Positions 51,243 through 61,206 of a stretch of 64,000 nucleotides of DNA are shown piece by piece. This DNA comes from Shinisaurus crocodilurus (lineage: Eukaryota; Chordata; Lepidosauria; Squamata; Shinisauridae). Position numbers and translations under genes: made by a program. The notes under the pieces were generated by a model, which worked only from the letters and a program-made list of their open reading frames with translations, was not told the DNA's origin and made no database searches. The DNA lies in contig CM037876.1 in the NCBI GenBank assembly GCA_021292165.1, positions 316,724,776-316,788,775 of the forward strand. The letters are read 5' to 3'. Each line of letters starts with the position of its first letter. The stretch's first letter is position 1.

Positions 51243-52370
51243 ACTGAAGGTGGGGCTGGTGAGCTTGCGGAGGGGCAAGACTTTTCCAGCTCCATCATCA
51301 ACGTGACGGAACACCCTTCCCAGGGAAGCCCACTGGGCCTCTTCTCTATTCTCATTCCACCATCTCGGTAAGGCCCAGGTTTTTCAGGCAAGCTTTTGGT
51401 GAAGGCTGACTGGGCTGTGTTTTATCCACTGCTGTGCCAATGGAGGCAGGGGTAACACCATCGTTATGTCAACTGCTTTTCTTTGATTTGAGCCAAACTA
51501 GATGGGACACAGATTGAGTGATTGCCATCCATGTGTCTAGCTTTGAAATTTAAATGGCAGCTGCAGTGTGTGGGTGCACGTGTGTGCACACACGCGGAGG
51601 GAACCAGGATCAGGACTACAATATGCACGGGGGAGAGGGGAGCTTAACAGTGCCATCCAGTGAAAACTCCTTCCAGTGCTCCACCTTTTCTGTAGCTGTG
51701 CAGATATGGTTCGGACCTCTGTGGCCGTGGTGCCGTGAATCAGAGTCACCATGGTCTCCTGTTATCATCCAGCTTCCAGCGGGTTTCTGTGAGTGCTTTT
51801 GCTGCACTCTGGAATTGCTATCCATCCAGCTATTTAAAACAAAATAGGCCAGCCTCTGAAAGGTGGATAAGAGCAGGGCCAGGGGAGCTGTTACAGCTGA
51901 CAGATACTTCTGTTTGTCAGTGATGTCCAAAGGTATAAGTGTTGGTCATTGATACAGGAAGCAGCTGACATCCATGATGTCACAGATTTTGTTGCAGGAA
52001 GGATGGAGGGTGCAAATGTGATTGCTAATGTGTTTGGTTGGTTTTTTTAAAAAAACATTATCCCGCTTTTCTTTCCATAAGAAAATTCGAAGTACCTAAT
52101 AGCAAATTAAAAAAACAATGAACCAAAATCAGAACATCAATCAAATCCAACTAAGGGCCAGATGAGATGTGTGAAGTGAATTGCATGATTGCATGTGATG
52201 CGTCTAGTTTTTTAAAAAATTAACCAGGAGCTGGGCGGGGGGGGAGTCCCAAACAGGACTGGCACCACAGCACATGTGCGGGTAATCCTTTCCCCCATTC
52301 CGTGGTCCCATCTATCTTGTCCTCCTGGTCATTCCTTTCTGCCCCCTTCACTCTGTTGGTGCTTCTCATC
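51243..52370. other. Unassigned sequence
   Basis: About 1.1 kb with no recognised gene or repeat. Confidence 0.35.
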
Positions 52371-52379
52371 CTCTTGCTA

Positions 52380-52565
52380 TATCCTGACTTCTCTCTGTTC
52401 TACACTGTACTCTTCCGTTTCCGATTATGGTATCTTACCTATAGAATTCCCTCCCATCTATTCCCTGATCCAACTATATCCATCTTCAAAGAGAAAAGAA
52501 AGGCTTTTTCAGACATACCTGTTCTCTCATGCTTCTCATAGCTGAATATTTACCTTTTCTTCTCT
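52380..52565 (+). mobile_element. Possible L2-related LINE C-terminal fragment
   Basis: The frame 52276-52545 reads YGILPIEF, SLIQLYPSSKRKERLFQTYL, which has the spacing of the LWNSLP...FK-x2-LKT-x-LF motif of L2-type C-termini. The similarity is weak. Confidence 0.3.
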
Positions 52566-52802
52566 TCCTGCTTTTGAGTTCTGTGCCATCTCTCTTCTTT
52601 CCATTTTCCCTCACCATCCTAACTTTACTTAGCTCTTATCTGTGTATATATACTGTGGGTGGGGACCATTCCCCACTTGTGTGTTCTGGGTACATCCCCT
52701 AGCTGCTGCTGAAATTGCCATGTACATTTACTTGTGGGCAGCCATGTTACAGCCGGATTCTATGAGTATTCACCCAGTAGTAAGGGAGGCCCACTGAGTT
52801 CT

Positions 52803-52999
52803 ATGGGCTTATGCTGGCTCAGACAGGCCTGTGGCTTATGCTGGCTCAGCTTGTCTGAGTGTGGAAAGCTAAGTAGGGTCAGGCCTGGTTATTACTTGGA
52901 TGGGAGACCCCTCCTCTGGTTTCCTGCATTGAGCAGGGGGTTGGATGCGATAGCCTTGTAGGCTCCTTCCAACGCTTATGATCTATGAAATCTATGAAA
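52803..52999 (+). mobile_element. 5S rRNA-headed SINE with CR1-type tail (copy 4)
   Basis: GGCTTATGCTGGCTCAGC starts the 5S-like head near 52830, followed by GTGGAAAGCTAAGTAGGGTC, TGGATGGGAGACC and the CR1-like tail ending ATGATCTATGAAATCTATGA. A partial repeat of its first bases, GGGCTTATGCTGGCTCAG, lies just upstream at 52806. Confidence 0.85.
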
Positions 53000-53024
53000 T
53001 GACTTTCTTCCAAGTATAAGTGTA

Positions 53025-53197
53025 CACAAGACTGGTCCATCTAGTCCAGTATTGTCTACATTTACTAGCAGAGGCTTTTCAGGCTTTCAGACAAAAGTCT
53101 TTTTTGGTAGCTCTACCTGGGGATGCTGTGATTTGAACCTGGGACCTCCAGCATGCAGTGTATGTACTCTGCCACTGAGCTACAGCTCTTCCCCATA
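53025..53197 (-). mobile_element. tRNA-derived SINE, antisense
   Basis: In reverse: GCTCAGTGGCAGAGTACAT (A-box-like), CACTGCATGCTGGAGGTCC, B-box-like GGTTCAAATC and a body ending in TAGACAATACTGGACTAGAT. It is the same family as 1148-1333, and here the B box is well kept. Confidence 0.82.
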
Positions 53198-53272
53198 GTA
53201 ATCTCTTTTAGAAGGATAACTGAAATGTTTTTTATAGTAAGGTTATGGAAGAATCTTGTTTTAGTTGCCCTT

Positions 53273-53683
53273 TACTTGCTTGGAATGCTCTCTAATAACT
53301 ATGTTAGACAACTGCAATGTGAGGCCATTACAATTCCTGTATATTGTAGACATGTACAACTCTCAAGTCACCTGCTCTTTTGCAGCTTGTGAAAGAAAAT
53401 GACCTCTGCTTGGCAATATACCCACCAAATCAAGAAACAAGCTCACATGTGAATGAGAGTAGCGAAGTTTGTTTCAATCCAGTTGCAAAACCTTCAGTAC
53501 TCTGAAGTCCATGAAGAGAAAAATGAAAGAGTTCAGAATCTGTAGTTACTGATGATCTCTCTGAAACTTTCCACGTTTAGAGGGAGGGGAGAGACCTTCA
53601 AATGGTCATATTTTTAATGATAGAGTAATTGGTTGGTTAAAGAACAGGAAGCAGAGGGTAGGAATACATGGTAAATTCTCCCA
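53273..53683. repeat. 411-base direct duplication, copy A
   Basis: The same length as 54866-55276. By eye I noticed about five differences. Its last 60 or so bases are CR1 coding sequence, so the duplicated unit spans a CR1 5' truncation point. Confidence 0.92.
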
Positions 53684-54722
53684 ATGGAGGGGTGTAAACA
53701 GTGGGGTCCCACAGGGATCTGTACTACGGTAAGTCCAATGCTTTTCAACTTCTTCATAAATGATCTGGAATCAGGAATGAGCAGTGAAGTGGCCAAGTTT
53801 GCTGACGGCACCAAATTATTTAGGGTGGTTAAAACAAAAAGAGATTGTGTGAGGCGCTCCAAAAGGATCTCTCCAAACTGGGAGAAGGGGCATCAAAATG
53901 GCAAATGTAGTTCAGTGTAAGCAAGTGTAAAGTGATGCACGTTGGGGCAAAAAATTCCAACTTCAAGTATAATCTGATAGGATCTGAGCTAGTGGTGACT
54001 GCCAAGATCATACTCCCCTTATACAAATCCATAGTGCAACCACACTTGGAATACTGTGTACACAGTTCTGGTCACTGCACCTAAAAAAGGATATTGTAGA
54101 GTTGGGAAAAGTCTAAAGGGCAGAAAAGGGCAACTGAAATGATCAAGGGGCTGCAGTAACTCCCCTATGAGGAAAGGTTACAGCAGCTGGGATTGTTTAG
54201 CTTAGAAAAGAGGTGAGTAAGGGGAGACATGATAGAGGTGTACAACATTATGCATGGTGTAGAGGAAATGGATAGCGAGACGTTTTTCTCACTCTCTGAT
54301 AATACTAGAACCCAAAGGGGGGGGGGTGTCATCCCATGAAGCTGATTGGTGGGAGATTCAGGACAGATAAAAGGAAGTTCTTCTTCACACAGTGCATAGT
54401 TAAACTATGGAATTCACTTCCAGAAGATGTGGTGATGGCCACCAATTTGGATGGCTTTAAAAGGGGATTGGACTAATTCATGGAGGAGAAAACTTTCAAT
54501 AGCTACTAGTCCCAATGGCTATATGTTACCTCCAGTATCAGAGGTAGTATATGCCTATGTGCACCAGTTTCTGGGGAACATGGGTGGGAGGGTGCTGTTG
54601 CACTCAGGTCCTGCTTGTGGGATCCTGTGGGCAGCTGATTGGCCACTATGTGAACGGAATGCTGGACTGGATGAACCCTTGGTCTGATCCAGCAGGGCTC
54701 TTCTGATGTTCTTATGTTTACA
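53620..54722 (+). mobile_element. CR1-type LINE, 5'-truncated, second subfamily
   Basis: In order: GWLKNRKQRVG, GVNSGVPQGS (RT motif B, with a frame break), MLFNFFINDLESGM, VAKFADGTKLF (the YADD equivalent is FADGT), then AACCACACTTGGAATACTGT, CTTCTTCACACAGTGCATAG, and the 3' end with TGGACTGGATGAACCCTTGG. Several frameshifts and the FADG change make it inactive. It is the longest CR1 copy in the window. Confidence 0.88.
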
Positions 54723-54784
54723 TGGCACAGCATGGGTTTCATGTGGCTAATATTTTTTTTGTCCACAGTTACTATGACAACACA

Positions 54785-54862
54785 TGCAGAACAAGCCTAT
54801 GGATGTTTACTCAGAAGTAAATCCCACTGAATTAAGTGAAGCTTACTCCCAAGTAAATGCGC
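54785..54862. repeat. Short palindromic repeat (ACTCAGAAGTAA family)
   Basis: TTTACTCAGAAGTAAATCCC and GCTTACTCCCAAGTAAATGC are inverted arms. The same motif recurs near 56115-56165 and 42545-42598. Copy B of the 411-base duplication starts directly after it. Confidence 0.55.
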
Positions 54863-54865
54863 AAG

Positions 54866-55276
54866 TACTTGCTTGGAATGCTCTCTAATAACTATGTTAG
54901 ACAACTGCAATATGAGGCCATTACAATTCCAGTATACTGTAGACATGTACAACTCTCAAGTCACCTGCTCTTTTGCAGCTTGTGAAAGAAAATGACCTCT
55001 GCTTGGCAATATACCCACCAAATCAAGAAACAAGCTCACATGTGAATGAGAGTAGAGAAGTTTGTTTCAATCCAGTTGCAAAACCTTCAGTACTCTGAAG
55101 TCCATGAAGAGAAAAATGAAAGAGTTCAGAATCTGTAGGTACTGATGATCTCTCTGAAACTTTCCACGTTTAGAGGGAGGGGAGAGACCTTCAAATGGTC
55201 ATATTTTTAATGATAGAGTAATTGGTTGGTTAAAGAACAGGAAGCAGAGGGTAGGAATACATGGTAAATTCTCCCA
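54866..55276. repeat. 411-base direct duplication, copy B
   Basis: It matches 53273-53683. After its last bases (TAAATTCTCCCA) the sequence changes to ATCATCACATTACAC, whereas copy A continues into the CR1. Confidence 0.92.
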
Positions 55277-55650
55277 TGTACATCATCACATTACACTATG
55301 TGATGATGGTGGTGCATGATGAGTCATGACTGCAGAGTTCAGTGTTATGGATGTAAAGATTTACTTCTCATACTGCGATCTGCTGGACTCAGTCTGGAGA
55401 TAGATGCTAGTGTCTCCCCCACCGCAACCCCAAGAGTTGGAGGCAGTTCAAGAGCAGGATCATTGCCGGTGGTGTCATTTAGAAAATAAGTGTTGCCTGA
55501 GTGTTGGACTGTTGCTTCTGTTTATTGATAATATTGACAGTAAGGAGAACAAACTGCTTTTAAGCCAAGATACTGGGGAAAAAATGTCCCTTTGTTTACT
55601 TCAATGTTAATTTCTATTTCCAGCTCCTGCCCCCCAAATGCACATGCATG
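55277..55650. other. Unassigned sequence
   Basis: No gene or repeat was recognised. Confidence 0.35.
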
Positions 55651-55651
55651 G

Positions 55652-55655
<4 letters not shown>

Positions 55656-55682
<27 letters not shown>
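55656..55682. repeat. (AG)n simple repeat
   Basis: Thirteen AG units. Confidence 0.92.
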
Positions 55683-55784
55683 TATGTTCCCAATTATCCA
55701 AAATCGAGGTATATTTACATACCTTGATGTGTTGCAGCTTCCTGCTCTGTCTCTAATACTTGGTATGTTTGTAATGATTTTACT

Positions 55785-56030
55785 AAGGTAATTATGCTGG
55801 AATATTTTGGTCGTATACTGAGAAATGAAAAATATAGACTGTTGCAGCTGATTACAAAAGGGAAAAGAAGTGGGAAAAGAAGGGTAGGAAGAAGAAAAAG
55901 GTCTTGGCTGAAAAACCTTCAAGAATGGGTTGGGGTAATACAATGTCATTGTTTAGAGTGGCCATATCTAAAGACTGTTTAGCCGTGGTGACGTCAAACC
56001 TCCGGTAGGAGCGGAACAAGAATAAGAAAA
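55785..56030 (+). mobile_element. LINE ORF2 C-terminal fragment, clade unresolved
   Basis: The frame 55794-55982 reads MLEYFGRILRNEKYRLLQLI, then GKRSGKRRVGRRKRSWLKNL and QEWVGV. The GHILRN-x-KY-x-LLQLI...GRRK-x-SWLKNLR-x-W motif occurs at the end of some non-LTR retrotransposon ORF2 proteins. It is unlike the L2, CR1 and L1 copies here. Confidence 0.6.
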
Positions 56031-56089
56031 GAATTATATTAAATGTAGCATATATACGTATACCAAACAGTACAATTTTACCTTCTAGC

Positions 56090-56170
56090 CAACACCACCA
56101 TCCTATGCATGTGTATTCAGAAGTGAGGCCCATTGAGTCCAATGGGCCTTACTTCCCAGTAAGTATGTAT
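56090..56170. repeat. Short palindromic repeat (ACTCAGAAGTAA family)
   Basis: ATCCTATGCATGTGTATTC, GGCCCATTGAGTCCAATGGG and CCTTACTTCCCAGTAAG form an inverted repeat around CATTGAGTCCAATG. It is likely a small MITE. Confidence 0.6.
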
Positions 56171-56460
56171 GCATCTATTTATAAAATGTATTACCCTCTT
56201 TTCATTATAAAAGAAACCCAAAGTGGGGTATGGCCAACAAGTCACAGTAACCTGGAGCCAACACGATCATCATTTCAGCCCCAGGTTAAGGCCGCCTTCT
56301 CCTCCCGGGCATTTAAAGGTATTTCATGCCATGTGATGGGGGGGGGGGCATTTATGTCAGCTGTCTTTTTAATATGTCTAGTATTTTTTTAATTGAAATT
56401 GTTTTTAGCTGTTTAACAGCATAATCCAATGAGGCTGCCTGTAACCCGCTGAACTCGTAA
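56171..56460. other. Unassigned sequence
   Basis: AGCCCCAGGTTAAGGCC is followed by a G run at 56337-56348. No gene was seen. Confidence 0.35.
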
Positions 56461-56464
56461 AACA

Positions 56465-56760
56465 CTTAGACGGCTGATTTCGGCCATCTAAGTAAGTGTG
56501 GCACCTCGAAGCACAAGCAGAGGAGGCTGAGATGCTGCCAGGATACTGCCCATGCTGGCGGAGCCTGTCTCCCCGCCCCGCCCCCAAAAGCCTGTCTCCG
56601 AGGTCACTCTTGCGACCTCGGAGCTGCAGCCAGCTGCGAGGGTGGGGGGAGGGTGCTCCCAGTTCGGAGTTCAGAGCAAGTTTCTGAGGTTGGAGCTGGG
56701 AGTCCAAATTATCCTATGGCCATCTTAGACTCTGTCTAGCCGCCATAGGGTTGAGCCCTA
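56465..56760 (+). repeat. Unclassified GC-rich repeat family (copy 2)
   Basis: The shared blocks are CGGCCATCTAAGTAAG, GGAGGCTGAGATGCTGCCAG, GATACTGCCCATGCTGGCGG, TGTCTCCGAGGTCACTC, GGTTGGAGCTGGGAGTCC and TTATCCTATGGCCATC. It is the best plus-strand representative of the family at 31862 and 63640. Confidence 0.6.
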
Positions 56761-57555
56761 GATTATTTTAAATTTTGTATATTGAAAATCTATACAAGGA
56801 GAGGCCAACGTGCTCAGCTATATTGATTTAGGGAAAAGATGACAAAAGTAGGATACAAATGGCAGAAGCTTCTGAAATCAGAAGTGGTGGAAGAACGCTA
56901 AGAGAGGAAATTTGCTCTTCCTTGTGTAGTACGATACTTTAAAGGCAGATTAGAATCTCAAATAGACCTGCCCAGAACATCACGCCCACTGCGTGGCTGA
57001 GACTATGGTGACCCCCCGCCCCCGGGAGGAAGTGTCATCAGCACCTTCTGAGCATGCTCCAGGCTGGGCTAGAGAAGTCACCACCACCACCACCACCACC
57101 ACCACCAGAGGCATGGCTCTGGCAGTTTGCTGTATTTGGCATTAATGTAATACTGGCTGCCTTCCCTTTTCTCCCTTGGCATTACCCTGTGGTGAGAGGG
57201 CAGGTCTGAAAAGTGGGAGTGACAGGGTACCGTAGTTTGTTTGTTTGGGGGTATTTTTGTATTTTGTTTTTCTGTGTTGTGTATTTATTGTATTAATTGC
57301 TTGTGCCTAATTCCCCCCCCCGCTGGTTTTTTTTTGGGGGGGGGGATTTGTTTCTCTTTAATGATACATCCAAACAAGTTAGATTGGCTGAAGGCCTCTT
57401 AAGTGTGTGTTTTCAGTTAAAATATGGCTTGTATTTTATTATCCCCTTGTTTGTTTAATATACTTATGAATTTTGTATTTATTAGTTGACTCGATGTTTA
57501 AGTTTTTAACTGAAAGTTTGTTTATAGGTTTGCTGCAGTATTTTTAGTGTTAGAT
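56761..57555. other. Unassigned sequence with (CAC)n
   Basis: A CAC repeat lies at 57079-57107, and G/T homopolymers at 57313-57347. No gene was seen. Confidence 0.4.
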
Positions 57556-57559
57556 GGTT

Positions 57560-57668
57560 TTTCATATGGTCGCCTTTTGATATTGTATTTGATACTATTG
57601 TAATTTGTATGATGTTGTTAGCCACTTTGGGCTTCCTTTTTTAGGTGGGGGAGGAGGATATAAATAGA
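57560..57668 (+). mobile_element. L2-type LINE 3' terminal fragment
   Basis: TTGTTAGCCACTTTGGGCTT and GTGGGGGAGGAGGATATAAA have the L2-type terminal hairpin layout. A GAT-rich region follows. Confidence 0.5.
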
Positions 57669-57760
57669 TTATGATAAAGAGGATGGTGAGGAAGGATGAA
57701 GATGATGAGGAAGATGATGGCGGTGATGAAGATGATAAGGAAGATGATGATGTTGGTGGT
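57669..57760. repeat. GAT-rich degenerate simple repeat
   Basis: GATGATGAGGAAGATGATGG-type repeats spread over about 90 bases. Frames through it encode low-complexity peptides. Confidence 0.85.
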
Positions 57761-58258
57761 GATAGCCGTGCCAGCCCAAAGCATTTTGCTGCCTGAGGCA
57801 AGGGACAAGGGAGCAGCTCCCCTTCCCTCATACAGAAGCTGGCTAGACTGGCCCTTGCATATGACATCAGCACAGGTGATGGGGAAGCGCACCTGAAGGC
57901 AGCAGGCAGGCAGAAGGCACAGGGCAGGCTGTGTCCTTTCACACCTCATTATTGCTCCCTGCGCTCCAGCATCCACCAGCTGAGGTCACCGCCTCACTCT
58001 GCCTAAGGGCAGGGCTGGCCCTACAGATTGGACAAATACATGCAGGAGAGCTGGCCTTTAAAAAAGAAAAAAGAAAAAAAAAGGATCAGACAAATTCATA
58101 CAGGGGAGGTCTATCAAAATGTATTGGCTGTGATAGCTAAATGGGAGCTCCCTGAATGGAAGCAGTATTCTTCTGAGCACCAAACGGTGTGTGTGTGTGT
58201 GTGTGTGTGATGACAACAGGGGAAGATCGATGGCCACCGCCATGCCCTGCTTGGGAGC
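57761..58258. other. Unassigned sequence with (GT)n
   Basis: A GT dinucleotide repeat lies at 58186-58209, and an A-rich stretch at 58060-58082. No gene was seen. Confidence 0.4.
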
Positions 58259-58266
58259 TCTTAGAA

Positions 58267-58401
58267 CAGTGTTCTCCAACCTTGAGTCCCCAGATGTTTT
58301 TGGCCTACAACTCCCAGCATGCCCCAGCCAGCTATGCTGGCTGGGGCATGCTGGGAGTTGTAGGCCAAAAACAACTGGGGACCCAAGGTTGGAGAACACT
58401 G
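58267..58401. mobile_element. Palindromic hAT MITE, copy 6 of 6
   Basis: The same arms as at 5531. Flanks TCTTAGAA (58259-58266) and TCTTAGAT (58402-58409) match at 7 of 8 positions. Confidence 0.92.
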
Positions 58402-58404
58402 TCT

Positions 58405-58497
58405 TAGATGGATCTGGTTGGCTGTTATTGGAAGTGCAATTCAGGACTAGATAGACCCTTGCTCTGGTTCAGCCGGGCATTGTTATGTTCACATGAT
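58405..58497 (+). mobile_element. CR1-type 3' terminal fragment
   Basis: GGTTGGCTGTTATTGG, TCAGGACTAGATAGACCC and CTGGTTCAGCCGGGCATTGT, with a TTATGTTC end, resemble the terminal 80 bases of the CR1 subfamily at 37500. Diverged. Confidence 0.5.
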
Positions 58498-60400
58498 CAC
58501 AGTCTGGCAAGCACTCAGACTGAGACCCGCTGGCCTCCATCCTAACATGCTCGACCACCACCCACCCAGCAGCTCTTAGTGAAGTCAGCCTTATTGACTC
58601 CATTGGGCTCATATTCTGTCCGCTGTTCTTCATATCAGCATGGAAACCTCTGCTGGCTTTAAAATGTGAAAGGAGCTGAAGCACAGGGAAGAGGCTCAGA
58701 GCTCAGTGATTTGGCTTCAACAAACCTACGTGCACATTTTCATCCATGGCGACGGATCCAACCAGCCCTCACCAGCAGCTCCTTACTTTTTCCATGCAGG
58801 AATGGATTTCTGCCTAATCTCTAGGAACAAACTCTTGTGGCCCTATAGATGGCGCCCTAATGTGCAAAAAAGAAATGTAGCATCTATATAGAAGAGGAGC
58901 AGTAGCAATGAAGAAACCGAGAGAGGGAATTGGTGGGATTCTTTTCGGGTGCGTGTGTGTGCTGTGTGATATGAAGTTTCTCGCAAAGGGGAGTTCATAA
59001 TGCTGCAATTTCAGGCTGGAATCCCATGGTATCCTGCCCTGCGGGTAGAGAGAGAGGTCTACCCTTGGCTGCCTCCCCATGGAAACAGGTGGGCGACTAC
59101 AGAGGACTCTGCTGAAACCAGAGCGCTGGGGGAAAGGTCTACTGCTGTTGCTCCTCTGCTGTCAGTGCTCCAGTGGCAGAGAGGGTAAGAAGGGGATGTT
59201 CAGAGGGTGGGTCAAGGGAACCTTAAGATCTGTTGGATCCAAAGCCATCTCCTTTCCTGGACATGCCCCCAGATTGCAGGTGGGGGACATATACCAGCCC
59301 TAGAGCTGGTTTACCAATTTGCCCTCCCATTGGATCCAAAGGGAGAGGATTTTTTTTTTTAATGGACACAGAGGCAAGTTATGGCAAGGAAGGCTAAAAG
59401 CTACCCCACTTTCCATTCTGCTGGCACAAGCCTGGCAGGACTTTGGATCTGGTGCTTCCTCCACCATGGATTTCTCCTCCCTCCCCACCATAGGATTGCT
59501 CTGCCCAGTTCATCCTCCTCCTACCCACACATGCACACACAGCGCTAGCAAATACACAGACGTTTACTGACCTTCTACTCTTGGTGGGGAACCTTCACCC
59601 TCACCATTTATCCTCATGCCAAGAGATGTCAACGCATGTGTGGGGAAACAGAGCAGCCTGGGAAGAGGTGGGGCTTCCACAGACCACTCTGCTGAAACCA
59701 GGCATCATTAACCAGGGGGACGAAATATGGAAACAGGAGGTGTTGAATGTGCGTGGGGGGGGGGATACATGCAGAAAACAGTGGGAGAAAAAGTTAATGT
59801 CCCTGGGCACTCTACTACTACCTTGAAAGTGGCCATTCGACAACAAAGAAATGTCAAAAGAAGACTCCAGTGAGAAACTGCTGCATTAGCACTGATCAAG
59901 AAGTTTGATTTTGTCTATTTTTGCTTGAATCAAGACAATGGTTTCCTGTGCCACCTCAGGTGTTAATTAACATCCAAAACTGGGGTGATGGTAGCCCTGT
60001 TCAGAAGAATGCATCACACTTTGTATCAATGTGTGAGGGGGGAGGGAGGCCATGCTGACTAGGCCCACCCCAACGTACTGAAAATAGGTTCAAATTTTAG
60101 CCCTATTGAGCTTCCTCCAATCAATGAATCAGTGGTGGTAACCAGAAAGGACCAGAGACGGAAAATAACTCTGAAAGATGTATGCAATGACAAATGATGA
60201 AAACATGCAGAGTCAACAATGGGATACAAGAACAGTGTAGAAATGGACAAGCAGATACATGGAATGGTTGAGGGTAATGTGAAAATGTAAATTCAGGTAC
60301 CATAGAACTTTACTTATTTTTTATTCAGCTTTACATAGAATTATCACAGGCTGTAGTGTACGGTCTGCTTTTCACTGCAATTTGGCCCCATTTTGTTCCT
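58498..60400. other. Unassigned sequence
   Basis: About 1.9 kb without a recognised gene or repeat. CTCTGCTGAAACCAG occurs twice (59106 and 59686) in similar contexts, a possible old local duplication. Confidence 0.35.
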
Positions 60401-60409
60401 CTATGCGTG

Positions 60410-60412
60410 CGT

Positions 60413-60453
<41 letters not shown>

Positions 60454-60464
60454 TGTGTGTGTGT
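60410..60464. repeat. (GT)n microsatellite, imperfect
   Basis: A GT repeat of about 55 bases with GC interruptions. Confidence 0.93.
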
Positions 60465-61175
60465 ACCTACCAACTGAGGCTAACACGTCCTGTGTTTGAT
60501 GAAATTGACTCCTTATGAGTCTAAGGTAACAGAAGACTTTGTTGTTTTTGCTGCAACAAATTAATACAACTGCCCACCCGGAAAAAAAATGCCCCCTGAA
60601 GACTACTGCTAGACCTTAGCCCATATGTTTCCACTGAGAAGGAGTCTCCAACATCACTTTGAATTTTGCTTTTGACAAAATCCAGCAACAAATTGCAGAG
60701 AAGAGAAGAGAACTCCCTTGCAAAAAGCTGCTCATCTCATTGGAACTCTTTCACTTTCTCTCAGGATTCCTCAGATGTCTTGAATGAGGAGAAAATCCCA
60801 AAATTCACTTTGAATTTTGTTGTACACAAAATTCCAGTGGTTAGTGTAATCCTGAGTCTTCTCTACTTTTTTAAAAGAACTAGTCACTATTGAATAGGCC
60901 AGAATCACTTGGACTTTTATATCTAAATGTGCGCACAATATAATCTGTAACAAAGTAATACATTCATTACCCTCTTTCTCAATTGCCTTAAAATACTCCA
61001 TTGAATGGGAAATAGAAATGAATGAATCCCATTCTCATATTTTAATAGAGTTTCCAATTATTATTATTTTTCCTCTTTAGGACTTATGTCTGCCTTCTTC
61101 TTCAATCCACAAAGGAGAAGAAAAGAAATTTTGGGAAGCATTTTCTGTTACATGGTGAAGGGCAGAGATCTGCAG
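60465..61175. other. Unassigned sequence
   Basis: No gene or repeat was recognised. AT-rich. Confidence 0.35.
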
Positions 61176-61177
61176 AT

Positions 61178-61206
61178 GTCAGATAGATAGATAGATAGAT
61201 AGATAG
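61178..61206. repeat. (AGAT)n microsatellite
   Basis: Seven AGAT units. Confidence 0.95.

Noticed and set aside
57595..57976. Ser/Ile-rich ORFs around the GAT repeat
   Set aside because: They are translations of a degenerate simple repeat and an L2 end.
5531..58401. Palindromic MITEs as microRNA precursor genes
   Set aside because: The hairpins are perfect because the elements are foldback transposons with target duplications. Without small-RNA data a microRNA call is not supported.
7735..58407. A recurrent peptide VFSNLGPPDVFGLQLPACPS on both strands at six places, looking like a protein family
   Set aside because: It is the translation of the palindromic hAT MITE. The palindrome gives the same peptide on both strands, and no start or domain is shared outside it.
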